From Stieleria magnilauensis (GTDB lineage Bacteria > Planctomycetota > Planctomycetia > Pirellulales > Pirellulaceae), in assembly GCA_007753675.1 (NCBI GenBank), contig CP036432.1, positions 1,152,394 to 1,216,393 of the forward strand: DNA of 64,000 bases. Direction: 5' to 3'. Below are positions 1-7,304 of this stretch, piece after piece. A program made the translations under genes and the position numbers. The notes beneath the pieces are model-generated. The model was not told the DNA's origin and ran no database searches. It saw nothing but the letters and a program-made list of their open reading frames with translations. The first letter of the stretch is position 1. Each line of letters begins with the position of its first letter.

Positions 1-1282
1 ACTCATGCACGTTTGCCTTGGTCAGCCGGGGTGTCGGACGGCCGAGCTTGCGGGCGAGCTGTGTGAGAAGGTGTTCGGCGAGCAGCGGAATGTCTTCCTT
101 GCGTTGGCAAAGCGGTGGCAACTCGATCGGAAAGACACTGAGGCGATAGTAGAGATCAGCGCGGAATCGTCCGGCATCGCTTTCCGCTTTCAAGTCGCGA
201 TTGGTCGCCGCGATGATCCGCACGTTGACGCGGCGTGTACGCTCTTCGCCGACACGTTCCAGCTCTGATTCTTGAAGCACTCGCAATAGCTTGCTCTGCA
301 GATCAAGTGGGATTTCACCGATCTCATCCAGGAACAACGTACCCCCGTCGGCCAATTCGAAACGTCCGATCCGATCACGCACCGCGCCGGTAAAGCTGCC
401 TTTGGTGTGGCCGAAAAATTCACTGTCATACAGTTCACGCGGGATCGCGGCACAGTTGACTTTGATCAGCGGTCGATCGTTGCGTGTCGAACGCCGATGG
501 ATTTCGCGGGCGACCAGTTCCTTGCCGGTGCCGCTTTGGCCGGTGACCAAAACCGTTGAATCGGTCGGTGCGACAAGCTCAATCTGCTCGGCGACTTTTC
601 GCAGCGCCGCACTTTGGCCGACCATGTCACCGAACGCATTTCTCGTCCGCACTTCCTCTTGCAGATAGTCGTTCTCCATTTCCAAGCGGCGGCGCAGCGA
701 TTCGATCTCTTCCCACGCCGACGCATTGGCAAGCGATGCCGCTGCGTGGTTGGCGATCGAACGCAGCCAGTCCAGGTCGTCGTCGTTGATCGTGCTGCGA
801 CTAAACACGGCCAGCACCCCGAGCACTTTACCGCGGTACACCAACGGTTGGCCACCGAAACCGCGAATGCCTTCCGCTTCGGCCCAATCGGGGTGGACCA
901 GCCAATCGGGCTTGCCGGCCAGATTGCCGACTTCCAATGGTTCGCCTGTCGCCGCGATCCGGCCCACTTTGCGGACTCCGATCGGGAACCGTCGAAAGGC
1001 GCCGTCGGTTCGCGACAGGTCACGCTGCGGGTCCACTAACGACGCACCGCCGCTGGCTACCAAATGAAGACACCTGGTTTGGTCGGGGCACTCTTGCCGC
1101 AGCGGACACGTTTCGCAGCCCGCTCCCGGACGAATCAGCCAGATCCTCACCAAGGCCACCGCCGGCGACGCGGCAATGTGATCGACGATCAGCTTCAGCG
1201 CATCGTTGACCTGCAGCCGTTGGGCCATCTCCAGCAGCAGCGTCTTGGGCTGTTCAATCAGGGGGGGCTTGTCATTGAGCAT
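1..1282 (-). CDS. Sigma-54-dependent transcriptional activator, partial (C-terminus outside window)
   Basis: About 427 codons are visible; the frame stays open to base 1, so the end of the AAA+ domain and the DNA-binding domain are missing. The N-terminal 200 residues look like a GAF sensor domain and carry a Cys cluster C56-x2-C59-x5-C65-x5-C71 ending in the stretch [13 protein letters not shown]. The AAA+ domain follows: Walker A GQSGTGKE near residue 245, the sigma-54 contact loop as GSFTGA (usual GAFTGA) near 295, Walker [11 protein letters not shown], then [18 protein letters not shown]. It would bind upstream of -24/-12 promoters and remodel RNA polymerase with sigma-54. The ATG at 1282 is the first in frame. 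It diverges from the 1505-2616 operon, which has a matching promoter, so it probably controls it. The signal sensed is unknown. Confidence 0.93.
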   Translation of the reverse strand, partial: MLNDKPPLIEQPKTLLLEMAQRLQVNDALKLIVDHIAASPAVALVRIWLIRPGAGCETCPLRQECPDQTRCLHLVASGGASLVDPQRDLSRTDGAFRRFPIGVRKVGRIAATGEPLEVGNLAGKPDWLVHPDWAEAEGIRGFGGQPLVYRGKVLGVLAVFSRSTINDDDLDWLRSIANHAAASLANASAWEEIESLRRRLEMENDYLQEEVRTRNAFGDMVGQSAALRKVAEQIELVAPTDSTVLVTGQSGTGKELVAREIHRRSTRNDRPLIKVNCAAIPRELYDSEFFGHTKGSFTGAVRDRIGRFELADGGTLFLDEIGEIPLDLQSKLLRVLQESELERVGEERTRRVNVRIIAATNRDLKAESDAGRFRADLYYRLSVFPIELPPLCQRKEDIPLLAEHLLTQLARKLGRPTPRLTKANVHE

Positions 1283-1361
1283 CTGCGAAACATAAGCGAA
1301 AATTCGTGAGAGGCAACCGAGATTTCGGGGATCTACGAGATGTCGGTACTTGGCAGATTCT

Positions 1362-1390
1362 CGTGTGCGTTCCGTAAAACGTGTGTGCGT
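1362..1390. promoter_or_regulatory. Direct repeat, candidate activator-binding site
   Basis: CGTGTGCGT (1362-1370) recurs as CGTGTGTGCGT (1380-1390), about two helical turns apart and 30-55 bases upstream of the sigma-54 promoter. This is closer than usual for an enhancer. The role is inferred from position only. Confidence 0.3.
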
Positions 1391-1417
1391 AGGCACTTGC
1401 GGTTTTTTTAGCGGCTT

Positions 1418-1432
1418 TGGTCCGGGGCTTGC
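1418..1432 (+). promoter_or_regulatory. Sigma-54 (-24/-12) promoter
   Basis: TGGTCCGGGGCTTGC has GG at 1419-1420 and GC at 1431-1432 with exactly 10 bases between. It matches the consensus TGGCACG-N4-TTGC at all positions except two in the -24 element. Transcription would start near 1444, about 60 bases before the ATG at 1505. It lies in the divergent gap beside a sigma-54 activator gene, which strengthens the call. Confidence 0.7.
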
Positions 1433-1504
1433 GATAGGGAATCGCAATGAGCAGTGACTTCCACTGCTTGCCGTTCAAAACCCCTTTGTATGAGGACAGT
1501 AGCG

Positions 1505-2089
1505 ATGACCCGAATCAGCCCCATCAACCCTGCAACCGCAACCGGCACCGCCCGAGAATTGCTCAATGGCGTCGAGTCCAAGTTGGGCATGATCCCGAAC
1601 ATGATGTCCACGATGGCCAACTCACCGGCCGTCTTGGACGCGTACCTGAAATTCAGCGGCGCGCTCGCCGCAGGCGGACTGTCGGCCAAAGATCGCGAGC
1701 GAATCGCGTTGGCTGTCGGGCAAGCCAATCGATGTGACTATTGCCTGAGCGCTCACACGGCGATCGGCAAGATGGTCGGGCTGACGGCCGAGCAGATCCG
1801 CGATGCCCGGTCGGCGGCCGACGCCGATGCAAAGTCCGACGCGATCGTGAAGTTTGCGGCACAGTTGGTTGAAAAACGCGGTTTGGTTTCCGACGACGAA
1901 GTCGCGGCGGCCCGTCGTGCAGGGCTGGGGGACGGCGAGATCGTCGAAGTCGTGGCCAACACGGCGCTGAACCTGTTGACCAACTACTTCAACCACGTCG
2001 CGGAAACGGACAACGATTTCCCGCCTGCCGAGCCGATCGACTCAGCTTCGTCCTGTGGCTGCCACAGCGACACGTGCAGCGTGGCCTGA
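1505..2089 (+). CDS. Carboxymuconolactone decarboxylase (AhpD-like) family protein
   Basis: 194 residues, cytoplasmic, all-helical AhpD/CMD family. The redox motif C77-D-Y-C80-L-S-A-H84 is the AhpD-type CxxC...H site, so a thiol peroxidase or disulfide reductase role is likely rather than true decarboxylation. The start at 1505 is chosen because GAGGA lies about 8 bases upstream and the protein then begins MTRISPINPATATG as in relatives; an earlier in-frame start would add a non-homologous leader. Oddity: the C-terminus ends in a Cys-rich tail SSCGCHSDTCSVA. It is the first gene of an operon with the NTF2-like gene 56 bases downstream, behind a sigma-54 promoter. The substrate is unknown. Confidence 0.93.
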   Translation: MTRISPINPATATGTARELLNGVESKLGMIPNMMSTMANSPAVLDAYLKFSGALAAGGLSAKDRERIALAVGQANRCDYCLSAHTAIGKMVGLTAEQIRDARSAADADAKSDAIVKFAAQLVEKRGLVSDDEVAAARRAGLGDGEIVEVVANTALNLLTNYFNHVAETDNDFPPAEPIDSASSCGCHSDTCSVA

Positions 2090-2145
2090 TTAACGCCACG
2101 AGCCGATCACCGTATTGACCATCTTTTTGAAAGGAGGATGACAGC

Positions 2146-2616
2146 ATGCCAAAGCCAACCGACATACGACCGCCGTTCACTCGCGAAACGGCGGCGCAAA
2201 AGGTCCGGGCCGCCGAGGATGCATGGAACACGCGCGACCCAGAACGTGTTTCATTGGCCTATTCCGTTAACAGTCAGTGGCGAAACCGTGACACGTTCGT
2301 CCAAGGGCGTCCGCAGATCGTCGAGTTCTTGTTGGGAAAGTGGGACAGGGAGCAGGAGTACCGTTTGGTCAAACAATTGTGGGCATTCACCGATAACCGG
2401 ATCGCGGTTCGGTTTCAGTATGAATACCACGACGAAACGGGAAACTGGTTTCGTGCTTACGGCAACGAGAACTGGGAATTCGATGATGACGGTTTGATGC
2501 GACGCCGCGAAGCCAGCATCAATGACGACGCGATCGACGAATCGGATCGCAAGTTCCACTGGCCCCTTGGGGTTCGCCCTGCGGATCATCCCGGCTTGGG
2601 AGAGTGCGTGAAGTAG
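2146..2616 (+). CDS. NTF2-like protein, DUF1348 family
   Basis: 156 residues with the pattern of the SnoaL/NTF2-like DUF1348 family: an N-terminal helix ([22 protein letters not shown]), then a curved beta-sheet core with [35 protein letters not shown] and a final [14 protein letters not shown] strand. No signal peptide. A near-perfect ribosome site AAGGAGG about 10 bases before the ATG indicates strong translation. It is second in the operon with the AhpD-like gene, a pairing that fits oxidative or electrophile stress. The family has no firmly assigned reaction. Confidence 0.9.
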   Translation: MPKPTDIRPPFTRETAAQKVRAAEDAWNTRDPERVSLAYSVNSQWRNRDTFVQGRPQIVEFLLGKWDREQEYRLVKQLWAFTDNRIAVRFQYEYHDETGNWFRAYGNENWEFDDDGLMRRREASINDDAIDESDRKFHWPLGVRPADHPGLGECVK

Positions 2617-2632
2617 GCGAGGCGTGATCGGA

Positions 2633-2662
2633 AAGTCGGCCGCCCCAGACGGCGGCCGACTT
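2633..2662. terminator. Strong hairpin between convergent genes
   Basis: A perfect 12-bp stem (left arm 2633-2644, right arm 2651-2662) encloses a 6-base loop. It lies between the 3' ends of the NTF2-like gene (+) and the GDSL gene (-), so it can act for both. No clear T-run follows on either strand. Confidence 0.65.
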
Positions 2663-2676
2663 GTCGCGAACGCGGG

Positions 2677-3411
2677 TCAGACTCCCACCACCTCGCGCCA
2701 GGTTTTGGCCATCAGTTGGTGCCCGAGTGGGGTGGGGTGGACGCCATCGCCGGCCAGCATTTTGGGCTCGGTTCCTTCGGCGACTGCATCGTCGAACATG
2801 CTTTGGAAGGGCACCCAGATTGCTCCGGCGTTCTTGGCGACGTCTTTGGCATACTCGCGGCGGACGGCGAATTCAGGGAACCACTTGTCGCGGTTTTCCT
2901 TGACCGTGCCGCTCATCAAAACAAACGGCTCGCAGATCACGAAGGTGGTCGTCGGAAGTGCGTTTCGCGTGCGTTCCAGCAACGCGGCAAATCCGTCGCG
3001 ATAGGTTTCCGAAGTTCCGTCGTAACGGCCGTTGAGCTTGTGCCAGATGTCGTTGACTCCGATCAGGATGCTGAGGATTTTGGGTTCAATTTCGAGACAG
3101 TCTTTCTCCCAGCGGCGGTCCAGGTCGGGAACCTTGTTTCCGGAAATGCCCCGATTGTGGATTTGCAGGTTGAGATCCGGGTAATCGTGATGCAGCGATT
3201 CGGCGATGAAATTGGGATAACCGCGTCCGAGTCCCTCGTTGGCAACGGGCGATTTTTTGTTTCGCCCGGCATCGGTGATCGAATCACCTTGGAACAGGAT
3301 CACGTCGTCCTTGGACAAGGTAGTCTTCTCCGCAGCAAGAAGCTCGGGCTGGTTGAGGCAGGCAACGGTGCCCGCCGAGGCGGCGACGGACAAAAAGGTG
3401 CGACGTTTCAT
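2677..3411 (-). CDS. Tat-exported SGNH/GDSL-family hydrolase
   Basis: 244 residues. The N-terminus MKRRTFLSVAASAG has the twin-arginine pattern of a Tat signal and an AAE-type cleavage region near residue 27. SGNH blocks are all present: block I GDSITDAG with nucleophile Ser44, block II NRGISGN, block III IGVND, and block V GDGVHPT with the catalytic Asp and His near the C-terminus. It is probably a periplasmic or secreted esterase, for example deacetylating polysaccharides; the exact substrate cannot be read from sequence. It stands alone, convergent with the preceding operon. Confidence 0.93.
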   Translation of the reverse strand: MKRRTFLSVAASAGTVACLNQPELLAAEKTTLSKDDVILFQGDSITDAGRNKKSPVANEGLGRGYPNFIAESLHHDYPDLNLQIHNRGISGNKVPDLDRRWEKDCLEIEPKILSILIGVNDIWHKLNGRYDGTSETYRDGFAALLERTRNALPTTTFVICEPFVLMSGTVKENRDKWFPEFAVRREYAKDVAKNAGAIWVPFQSMFDDAVAEGTEPKMLAGDGVHPTPLGHQLMAKTWREVVGV

Positions 3412-4292
3412 CTAGGATCTTGCCAAAAGGGGGTGAGTGTAAAAACAGAGCCGAGCGGGTGTGTGCCATGGTATCACGCCAACGCCACCCGACCGTGCCG
3501 CAAAGTTTAATCGATCGCGCCCCCGGCATCATCTCGCCTCCGCCGCCGCATCCCCTCCCAAATGGTGCCACCCGCCTTGATTGTTCAGCGCGTTCAAGGC
3601 GCGGCGGCTTGTTCGAGGTAGCCGGCGATCACCGATTCAAGAGTGCGGTTGGCTTCAGGCTCTTCTCGTGACATAGGGGCTGCCTGCCTGGATGGAGAAC
3701 GGATGCTGTTCCGATACCCTCTTTTTCTATCAGTTCCGTGCGCCCCGATCCACTATTGGAGGGGTGGCCTCGATGGTTGGACTGGCATTGATGGGCGATC
3801 ATTCAAGCTCCTGATCGCTTGCCATCTCGCTGCGCGCGTTTTTCGTGGCGTGGCGCTCGGTCATCGCCGCACGCGAGTGACCGACCAACGCCTGGGTGGG
3901 CTCGACAACCAACGTATCGGCAATCGCTGTGCCGGCACGTCGACCCGTTGCTCAGCGACAGCGTGTATCCAGATCCGGACGGTGGAGATCGTCTTGGTTG
4001 GTACACCGCGTTCAGGCCTGCGTAATGTGCAAGAATCTTGGGCGAGTCATGTGGTCCAAGATCGATGGCGGTGCAAGCGGTTCTGAAGACAGACTGCCAG
4101 CGGATATGACACCGGCGGGCGGAGACTTTGCCGTTGGGGGCTAGCCATCGGCTGGGGCTCCCGTTTTGAATCCGTGCCAGTCCGCTACGACGGAGATGCA
4201 GTACAGATTCCAGATTGAACCGGGGCCGCAGACTAAAGAGGTGGTCACGCTCAGGGGCGTTCCGGCCGGGGTATCACGGCATTTTAAGATAG
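3412..4292. other. Gene-poor region beside tRNA-Asp
   Basis: About 880 bases with no convincing intact gene. Open frames here are short, have no recognisable domains and no good ribosome sites. The only recognisable content is the integrase remnant at 3803-3951. The region lies directly 3' of tRNA-Asp and is probably the decayed edge of an old integrated element. Confidence 0.6.
3803..3951 (-). pseudogene. Remnant of tyrosine recombinase (integrase) C-terminus
   Basis: A frame of about 49 codons, opened by an in-frame stop at 3952-3954 and closed by TGA at 3803-3805, reads TAIADTLVVEPTQALVGHS then RAAMTERHATKN. This resembles the box II end of phage-type integrases (QALLGHSS..MTxxYA). The catalytic Tyr position reads His (TERHA), and the upstream domains are missing. 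It lies about 340 bases from the 3' end of tRNA-Asp, a usual integration site. The similarity is short, so this is a moderate call. Confidence 0.5.
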
Positions 4293-4366
4293 CGACGCGG
4301 ACGGGACTCGAACCCGCAACCTCCGGATCGACAGTCCGGGGCTCTAACCAATTGAGCTACCGCGCC
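4293..4366 (-). tRNA. tRNA-Asp (GTC)
   Basis: 74 bases folding as a full cloverleaf: acceptor GGCGCGG with CCGCGTC (one G-U pair), D arm GCTC/GAGC, anticodon stem CCGGA/TCCGG with loop CTGTCGA (anticodon GTC at 4330-4332), and T loop TTCGAGT. The discriminator is G and CCA is not encoded. Confidence 0.97.
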
Positions 4367-4413
4367 GAAGTTTGGTTCGCAAAATGTTGCGTGCCATCCT
4401 TCGTGGATGCGGG

Positions 4414-4441
4414 ATTATATCGATGGTCGATCCCGCCGCAA
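4414..4441 (-). promoter_or_regulatory. Sigma-70-type promoter of tRNA-Asp
   Basis: On the minus strand there is a perfect TATAAT (4414-4419) and a TTGCGG -35 element (4436-4441), 16 bases apart. Start of transcription would be near 4407, about 40 bases before the tRNA 5' end. The rest of 4367-4679 holds nothing else I can recognise. Confidence 0.65.
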
Positions 4442-4679
4442 GACCATGCTTCGGCTCATTTGCATATCTTTCTTTAACGTTCTGGGTCGGATTGTTTTGG
4501 CTGGTCGCATTTTGCCTAAAAAACCGCGTTCGTGACCCTTCGGATTTCTGCACAGCGGTCAGATTTTGTCTTTCGATGCTTGGTGGAGACCTAGCATTTT
4601 TACGGTGGATTGCGTGCCGAGTCGCGAAAATCCACGCCTTGTTTTCGATTGCCCGTTCACTCGCCCCAAAATCGTCGCC

Positions 4680-4856
4680 ATGTTTTTTAGCGTTCACCCG
4701 CCCGTTCTGGCCTCCGTCAGCGACTTGATCCGAGATGTCGGCAACGAATTGACCACGTATTCGAGCCAAATGACCACCACGCACTGGGGAATTGTCGCCG
4801 GATGCGCCGTCGCTTTCGGCTTTTTGTGCTTGAAAGGCAGCGGTGTAAACCGATAA
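4680..4856 (+). CDS. Small single-span membrane protein, unknown function
   Basis: 58 residues starting MFFSVHPPVLASVSDLI. A C-terminal hydrophobic segment WGIVAGCAVAFGFLCLKG would span the membrane once, leaving a short basic tail. A longer upstream start in the same frame would add a poorly conserved-looking leader, so the ATG at 4680 is preferred. It lies between tRNA-Asp and the next small gene, on the same strand as the latter. I do not recognise a family, and coding status is not certain. Confidence 0.5.
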   Translation: MFFSVHPPVLASVSDLIRDVGNELTTYSSQMTTTHWGIVAGCAVAFGFLCLKGSGVNR

Positions 4857-4968
4857 CAGCTTGGCGACGTAGAATCACGAGAGATCTAGAATCATTTGTT
4901 GGGACCGACCGTTGACCGGTCCGGTCGGCCCACCACCCGGCGAGCCCTCTTCGCACGGAGAACTGGAA

Positions 4969-5295
4969 ATGCCACTTTTTGAAATAGAAACTAATTCCCA
5001 CATCATCATCACCTGGGCAGAGAACGAAGATGCCGCTCGTGATGTGGTCCATGACGCCTATCCCCACGATGAGGTTGTCCGGCTGACCAAACGTCCTCGC
5101 GACACGTGGGTGATCAGTAAGGGCGCGTTGGGATTGACCAACACCACGCTGGATCCGTGCATGGTCGCCCGCGAATGTCTGAATCGATCGGCCGGTGACA
5201 AGGTCAATGCGATTCGTTTGTACCGGATGGAAACCGGCAGCGACCTCGATCAGGCTCGCAAAATGATCGAATCGAACATGGTCATGGGCTGGTAG
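4969..5295 (+). CDS. Conserved small protein with ribosomal L7/L12-like C-terminus
   Basis: 108 residues, no signal peptide. The start at 4969 follows GGAGA at good spacing and gives MPLFEIETNSHIIITWAENE. The last 35 residues (KVNAIRLYRMETGSDLDQARKMIES) resemble the helix-turn of the L7/L12 C-terminal fold (KIxVIKxVRExTGLGLxEAKxLVE), which also occurs in non-ribosomal bacterial proteins. Its last 14 bases overlap the 3' end of the convergent kinase gene. The function is unknown; a protein-interaction or adaptor role is a guess from the fold. Confidence 0.75.
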   Translation: MPLFEIETNSHIIITWAENEDAARDVVHDAYPHDEVVRLTKRPRDTWVISKGALGLTNTTLDPCMVARECLNRSAGDKVNAIRLYRMETGSDLDQARKMIESNMVMGW

Positions 5296-6196
5296 CGAAA
5301 GCCAAGCCACCAAGGCGTCGGGCATTCTCCGACGCCACCTGCGCAGCAAGTTCCGCTGCTTGGCGTATTTCTTGCCCTCGTGCGTAGCCGTGCAGGAACG
5401 CGCCGTGAAAAGTGTCACCGCAACCCGTCGTATCGACCGCCAATTCTGGTGAAACCGCCGACTGGTGAAAACTCGCTCTGTCTCGCGTGACCCAATCACT
5501 TCCCGCCGGTCCGTCGGTGACCGCGACGATCTCGCAATCGAGTTCCTCCATCAGTGATTCAGCCAACTCTATTGCAGGGAGGCGGCGCAGGGAGTCGGCC
5601 GGCAATCGGACATGCGCTTCGGCAAACTGCCGCGCCAGAATCGCGAAATCAGCGGCGCGGAGCATCGGCAGAATCTCCGCGCGATAGCGATACGCCCCAC
5701 CGTCGAACGAGATCTTGACTCCACACTCTTTGGCGACGCGAATCGCCCGCAAGCAAATCTCGCCGTGCCGTCCATTGAAATGCAGGATCTTGGATTGCGA
5801 AATGAGCTGCTCGATTTGCGGCGTCCACTGCAACCGTTCACACGCTGAGCCGGGCGAAAAGACGATCGTCCGCTCGGCGGATCGTCGTTCGGACCAGATC
5901 GACGCGGCCGAACTGGTCAACCCCGCGTGACGGGCGACCGCTTGCGTGTCGATGCCCTCGGCGCCGAGCGTCTGGTGAATTCGAATTCCCGCCGGGTCAT
6001 CGCCGAGAGAATCAATCAGCGCGGTTTTAGAACCCAGTCGTGCCGCGGTCGCCATCGCGACGGTGATCCCACCCCCGATGCCTTCGACGTGCCGCTCGGC
6101 CTGAACGACCGAACCGGGTTGCGGCAGCGAATCGACCAGCATCAGGCTGTCCCAAACGGAGACGCCGATACCGACGATGTCAATTCGGTGACTCAT
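5282..6196 (-). CDS. PfkB-family carbohydrate kinase
   Basis: 304 residues of the ribokinase/PfkB fold. The N-terminal GIGVSVWDSLMLVDSLPQPG and GGGITVAMATAARLG correspond to PfkB signature 1, and the C-terminal DTTGCGDTFHGAFLHG is signature 2 with the catalytic Asp in GCGD (usual GAGD). It would phosphorylate a sugar or sugar acid with ATP in the cytoplasm. ATG at 6196 overlaps the stop of the upstream dehydrogenase by 4 bases (ATGA), showing translational coupling. With two Gfo/Idh/MocA proteins upstream, it probably ends a sugar or polyol catabolic route. The substrate is not identifiable. Confidence 0.92.
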   Translation of the reverse strand: MSHRIDIVGIGVSVWDSLMLVDSLPQPGSVVQAERHVEGIGGGITVAMATAARLGSKTALIDSLGDDPAGIRIHQTLGAEGIDTQAVARHAGLTSSAASIWSERRSAERTIVFSPGSACERLQWTPQIEQLISQSKILHFNGRHGEICLRAIRVAKECGVKISFDGGAYRYRAEILPMLRAADFAILARQFAEAHVRLPADSLRRLPAIELAESLMEELDCEIVAVTDGPAGSDWVTRDRASFHQSAVSPELAVDTTGCGDTFHGAFLHGYARGQEIRQAAELAAQVASENARRLGGLAFATSP

Positions 6197-7227
6197 CCTT
6201 GATCGATCATTTCTTTCGCACCACTGGCGACCGAGGCCGACGCGGCCAAACACATTGCCACCGACCAACGTCCGTCTTGGGCGGTGCAATGCAGCGGGCG
6301 ACCGGTCTGAATCGCCTCGGCGACGCGGACGATCTGGTCTTCCAATTCGAACAGCTCTCCGGTCGGCTTTTCGATCGGCACGTCGACCACTTCGTTGCCG
6401 TCGAAGGCGCGTAACTTGAACGTCGGGTGTCGGGTCCGATCCATCGCCCCGCTCCAGGACGCCCACAGCGCGCCTTTGCTGCCGGTGACCTTGGCGGTTT
6501 GGTGGTGTTCGAACGCGCTAAGCGTTTGTGAGACGACGGCGTAGGCGTCGCCGGCAAAGTGCATGATCGCACTGAAGTTGTCTTGCAACTCGGGACGCTC
6601 CGGATCTCGAGAATTGGCCGTCGCGTAAACCGACTGGGGGATGCCCGCCGATTCCAGGTACCAGCGTGCAAGATCGAAGAAGTGGATCGGTTCTTCCAGG
6701 ATCCAGTTTCCGACCCGATTGATGTCGTAACGCCAACCGCCGGCGCCTTGACGATACGGGTTTCTGGACAGTTCGACCAGACAATATTGCGGCGTGCCGA
6801 TGAACCCGTCTTCGATCATCTCCTTGACCTTGCCCCACATCGACGACAATCGCAGCTCGTGACCGACGCACAGCAATCGATCGTGTTTTTCAGCTGATGC
6901 GATCATTGAGTCGCATTGGTCCAGGTCGATGCCCATCGGTTTTTCGAGCAACAGATGCTTGCCCGACTGGAGCACCGCCGTGGCGACTTCGTGGTGCAGA
7001 TAGCTGGGGACGACGACGTCAATCACGTCCAAGTCGTCGCGTGCGAGCAGGGCGTGATAGTCGGTCGTGACGAAGGCGTCGGGATACGCTTGCGACGCGT
7101 CGGAGGCCGTCGCCTGACTGTGCGCGGCGATCCCGATCAGCTCGGCGTTGTGTGCTTTGGTGATCGCATCGGCATGGTGTTTTCCCCAGGCGCCGAATCC
7201 GATCAATCCATATCGAACCAAATTCAT
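6193..7227 (-). CDS. Gfo/Idh/MocA-family oxidoreductase (cytoplasmic)
   Basis: 344 residues from the ATG at 7227 (MNLVRYGLIGFGAWG), chosen because it puts the Rossmann glycine motif GLIGFGAWGKHHA right at the start as in relatives. The family EKPMGI motif is present (cofactor-binding Lys of EKP), and WILEEPIHFFDLARW carries the usual C-terminal-domain His region. No signal peptide, so it acts in the cytoplasm, most likely NAD(P)-linked oxidation of a sugar or inositol-type polyol. It is the middle gene of a probable three-gene operon, coupled to the PfkB kinase by ATGA. Confidence 0.93.
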   Translation of the reverse strand: MNLVRYGLIGFGAWGKHHADAITKAHNAELIGIAAHSQATASDASQAYPDAFVTTDYHALLARDDLDVIDVVVPSYLHHEVATAVLQSGKHLLLEKPMGIDLDQCDSMIASAEKHDRLLCVGHELRLSSMWGKVKEMIEDGFIGTPQYCLVELSRNPYRQGAGGWRYDINRVGNWILEEPIHFFDLARWYLESAGIPQSVYATANSRDPERPELQDNFSAIMHFAGDAYAVVSQTLSAFEHHQTAKVTGSKGALWASWSGAMDRTRHPTFKLRAFDGNEVVDVPIEKPTGELFELEDQIVRVAEAIQTGRPLHCTAQDGRWSVAMCLAASASVASGAKEMIDQG

Positions 7228-7304
7228 CGTGTGTTTGAAAAAGTGAGGAAGGGCATTGGAAGTAAGAAGACTCACGCGGCAAAAGGTTTGTGGAGGCCGA
7301 ACAG

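Noticed and set aside
3643-4086. 147-codon open frame on the plus strand beside tRNA-Asp
   Set aside because: No domain, no ribosome site, odd composition, and it is antisense to the integrase remnant.
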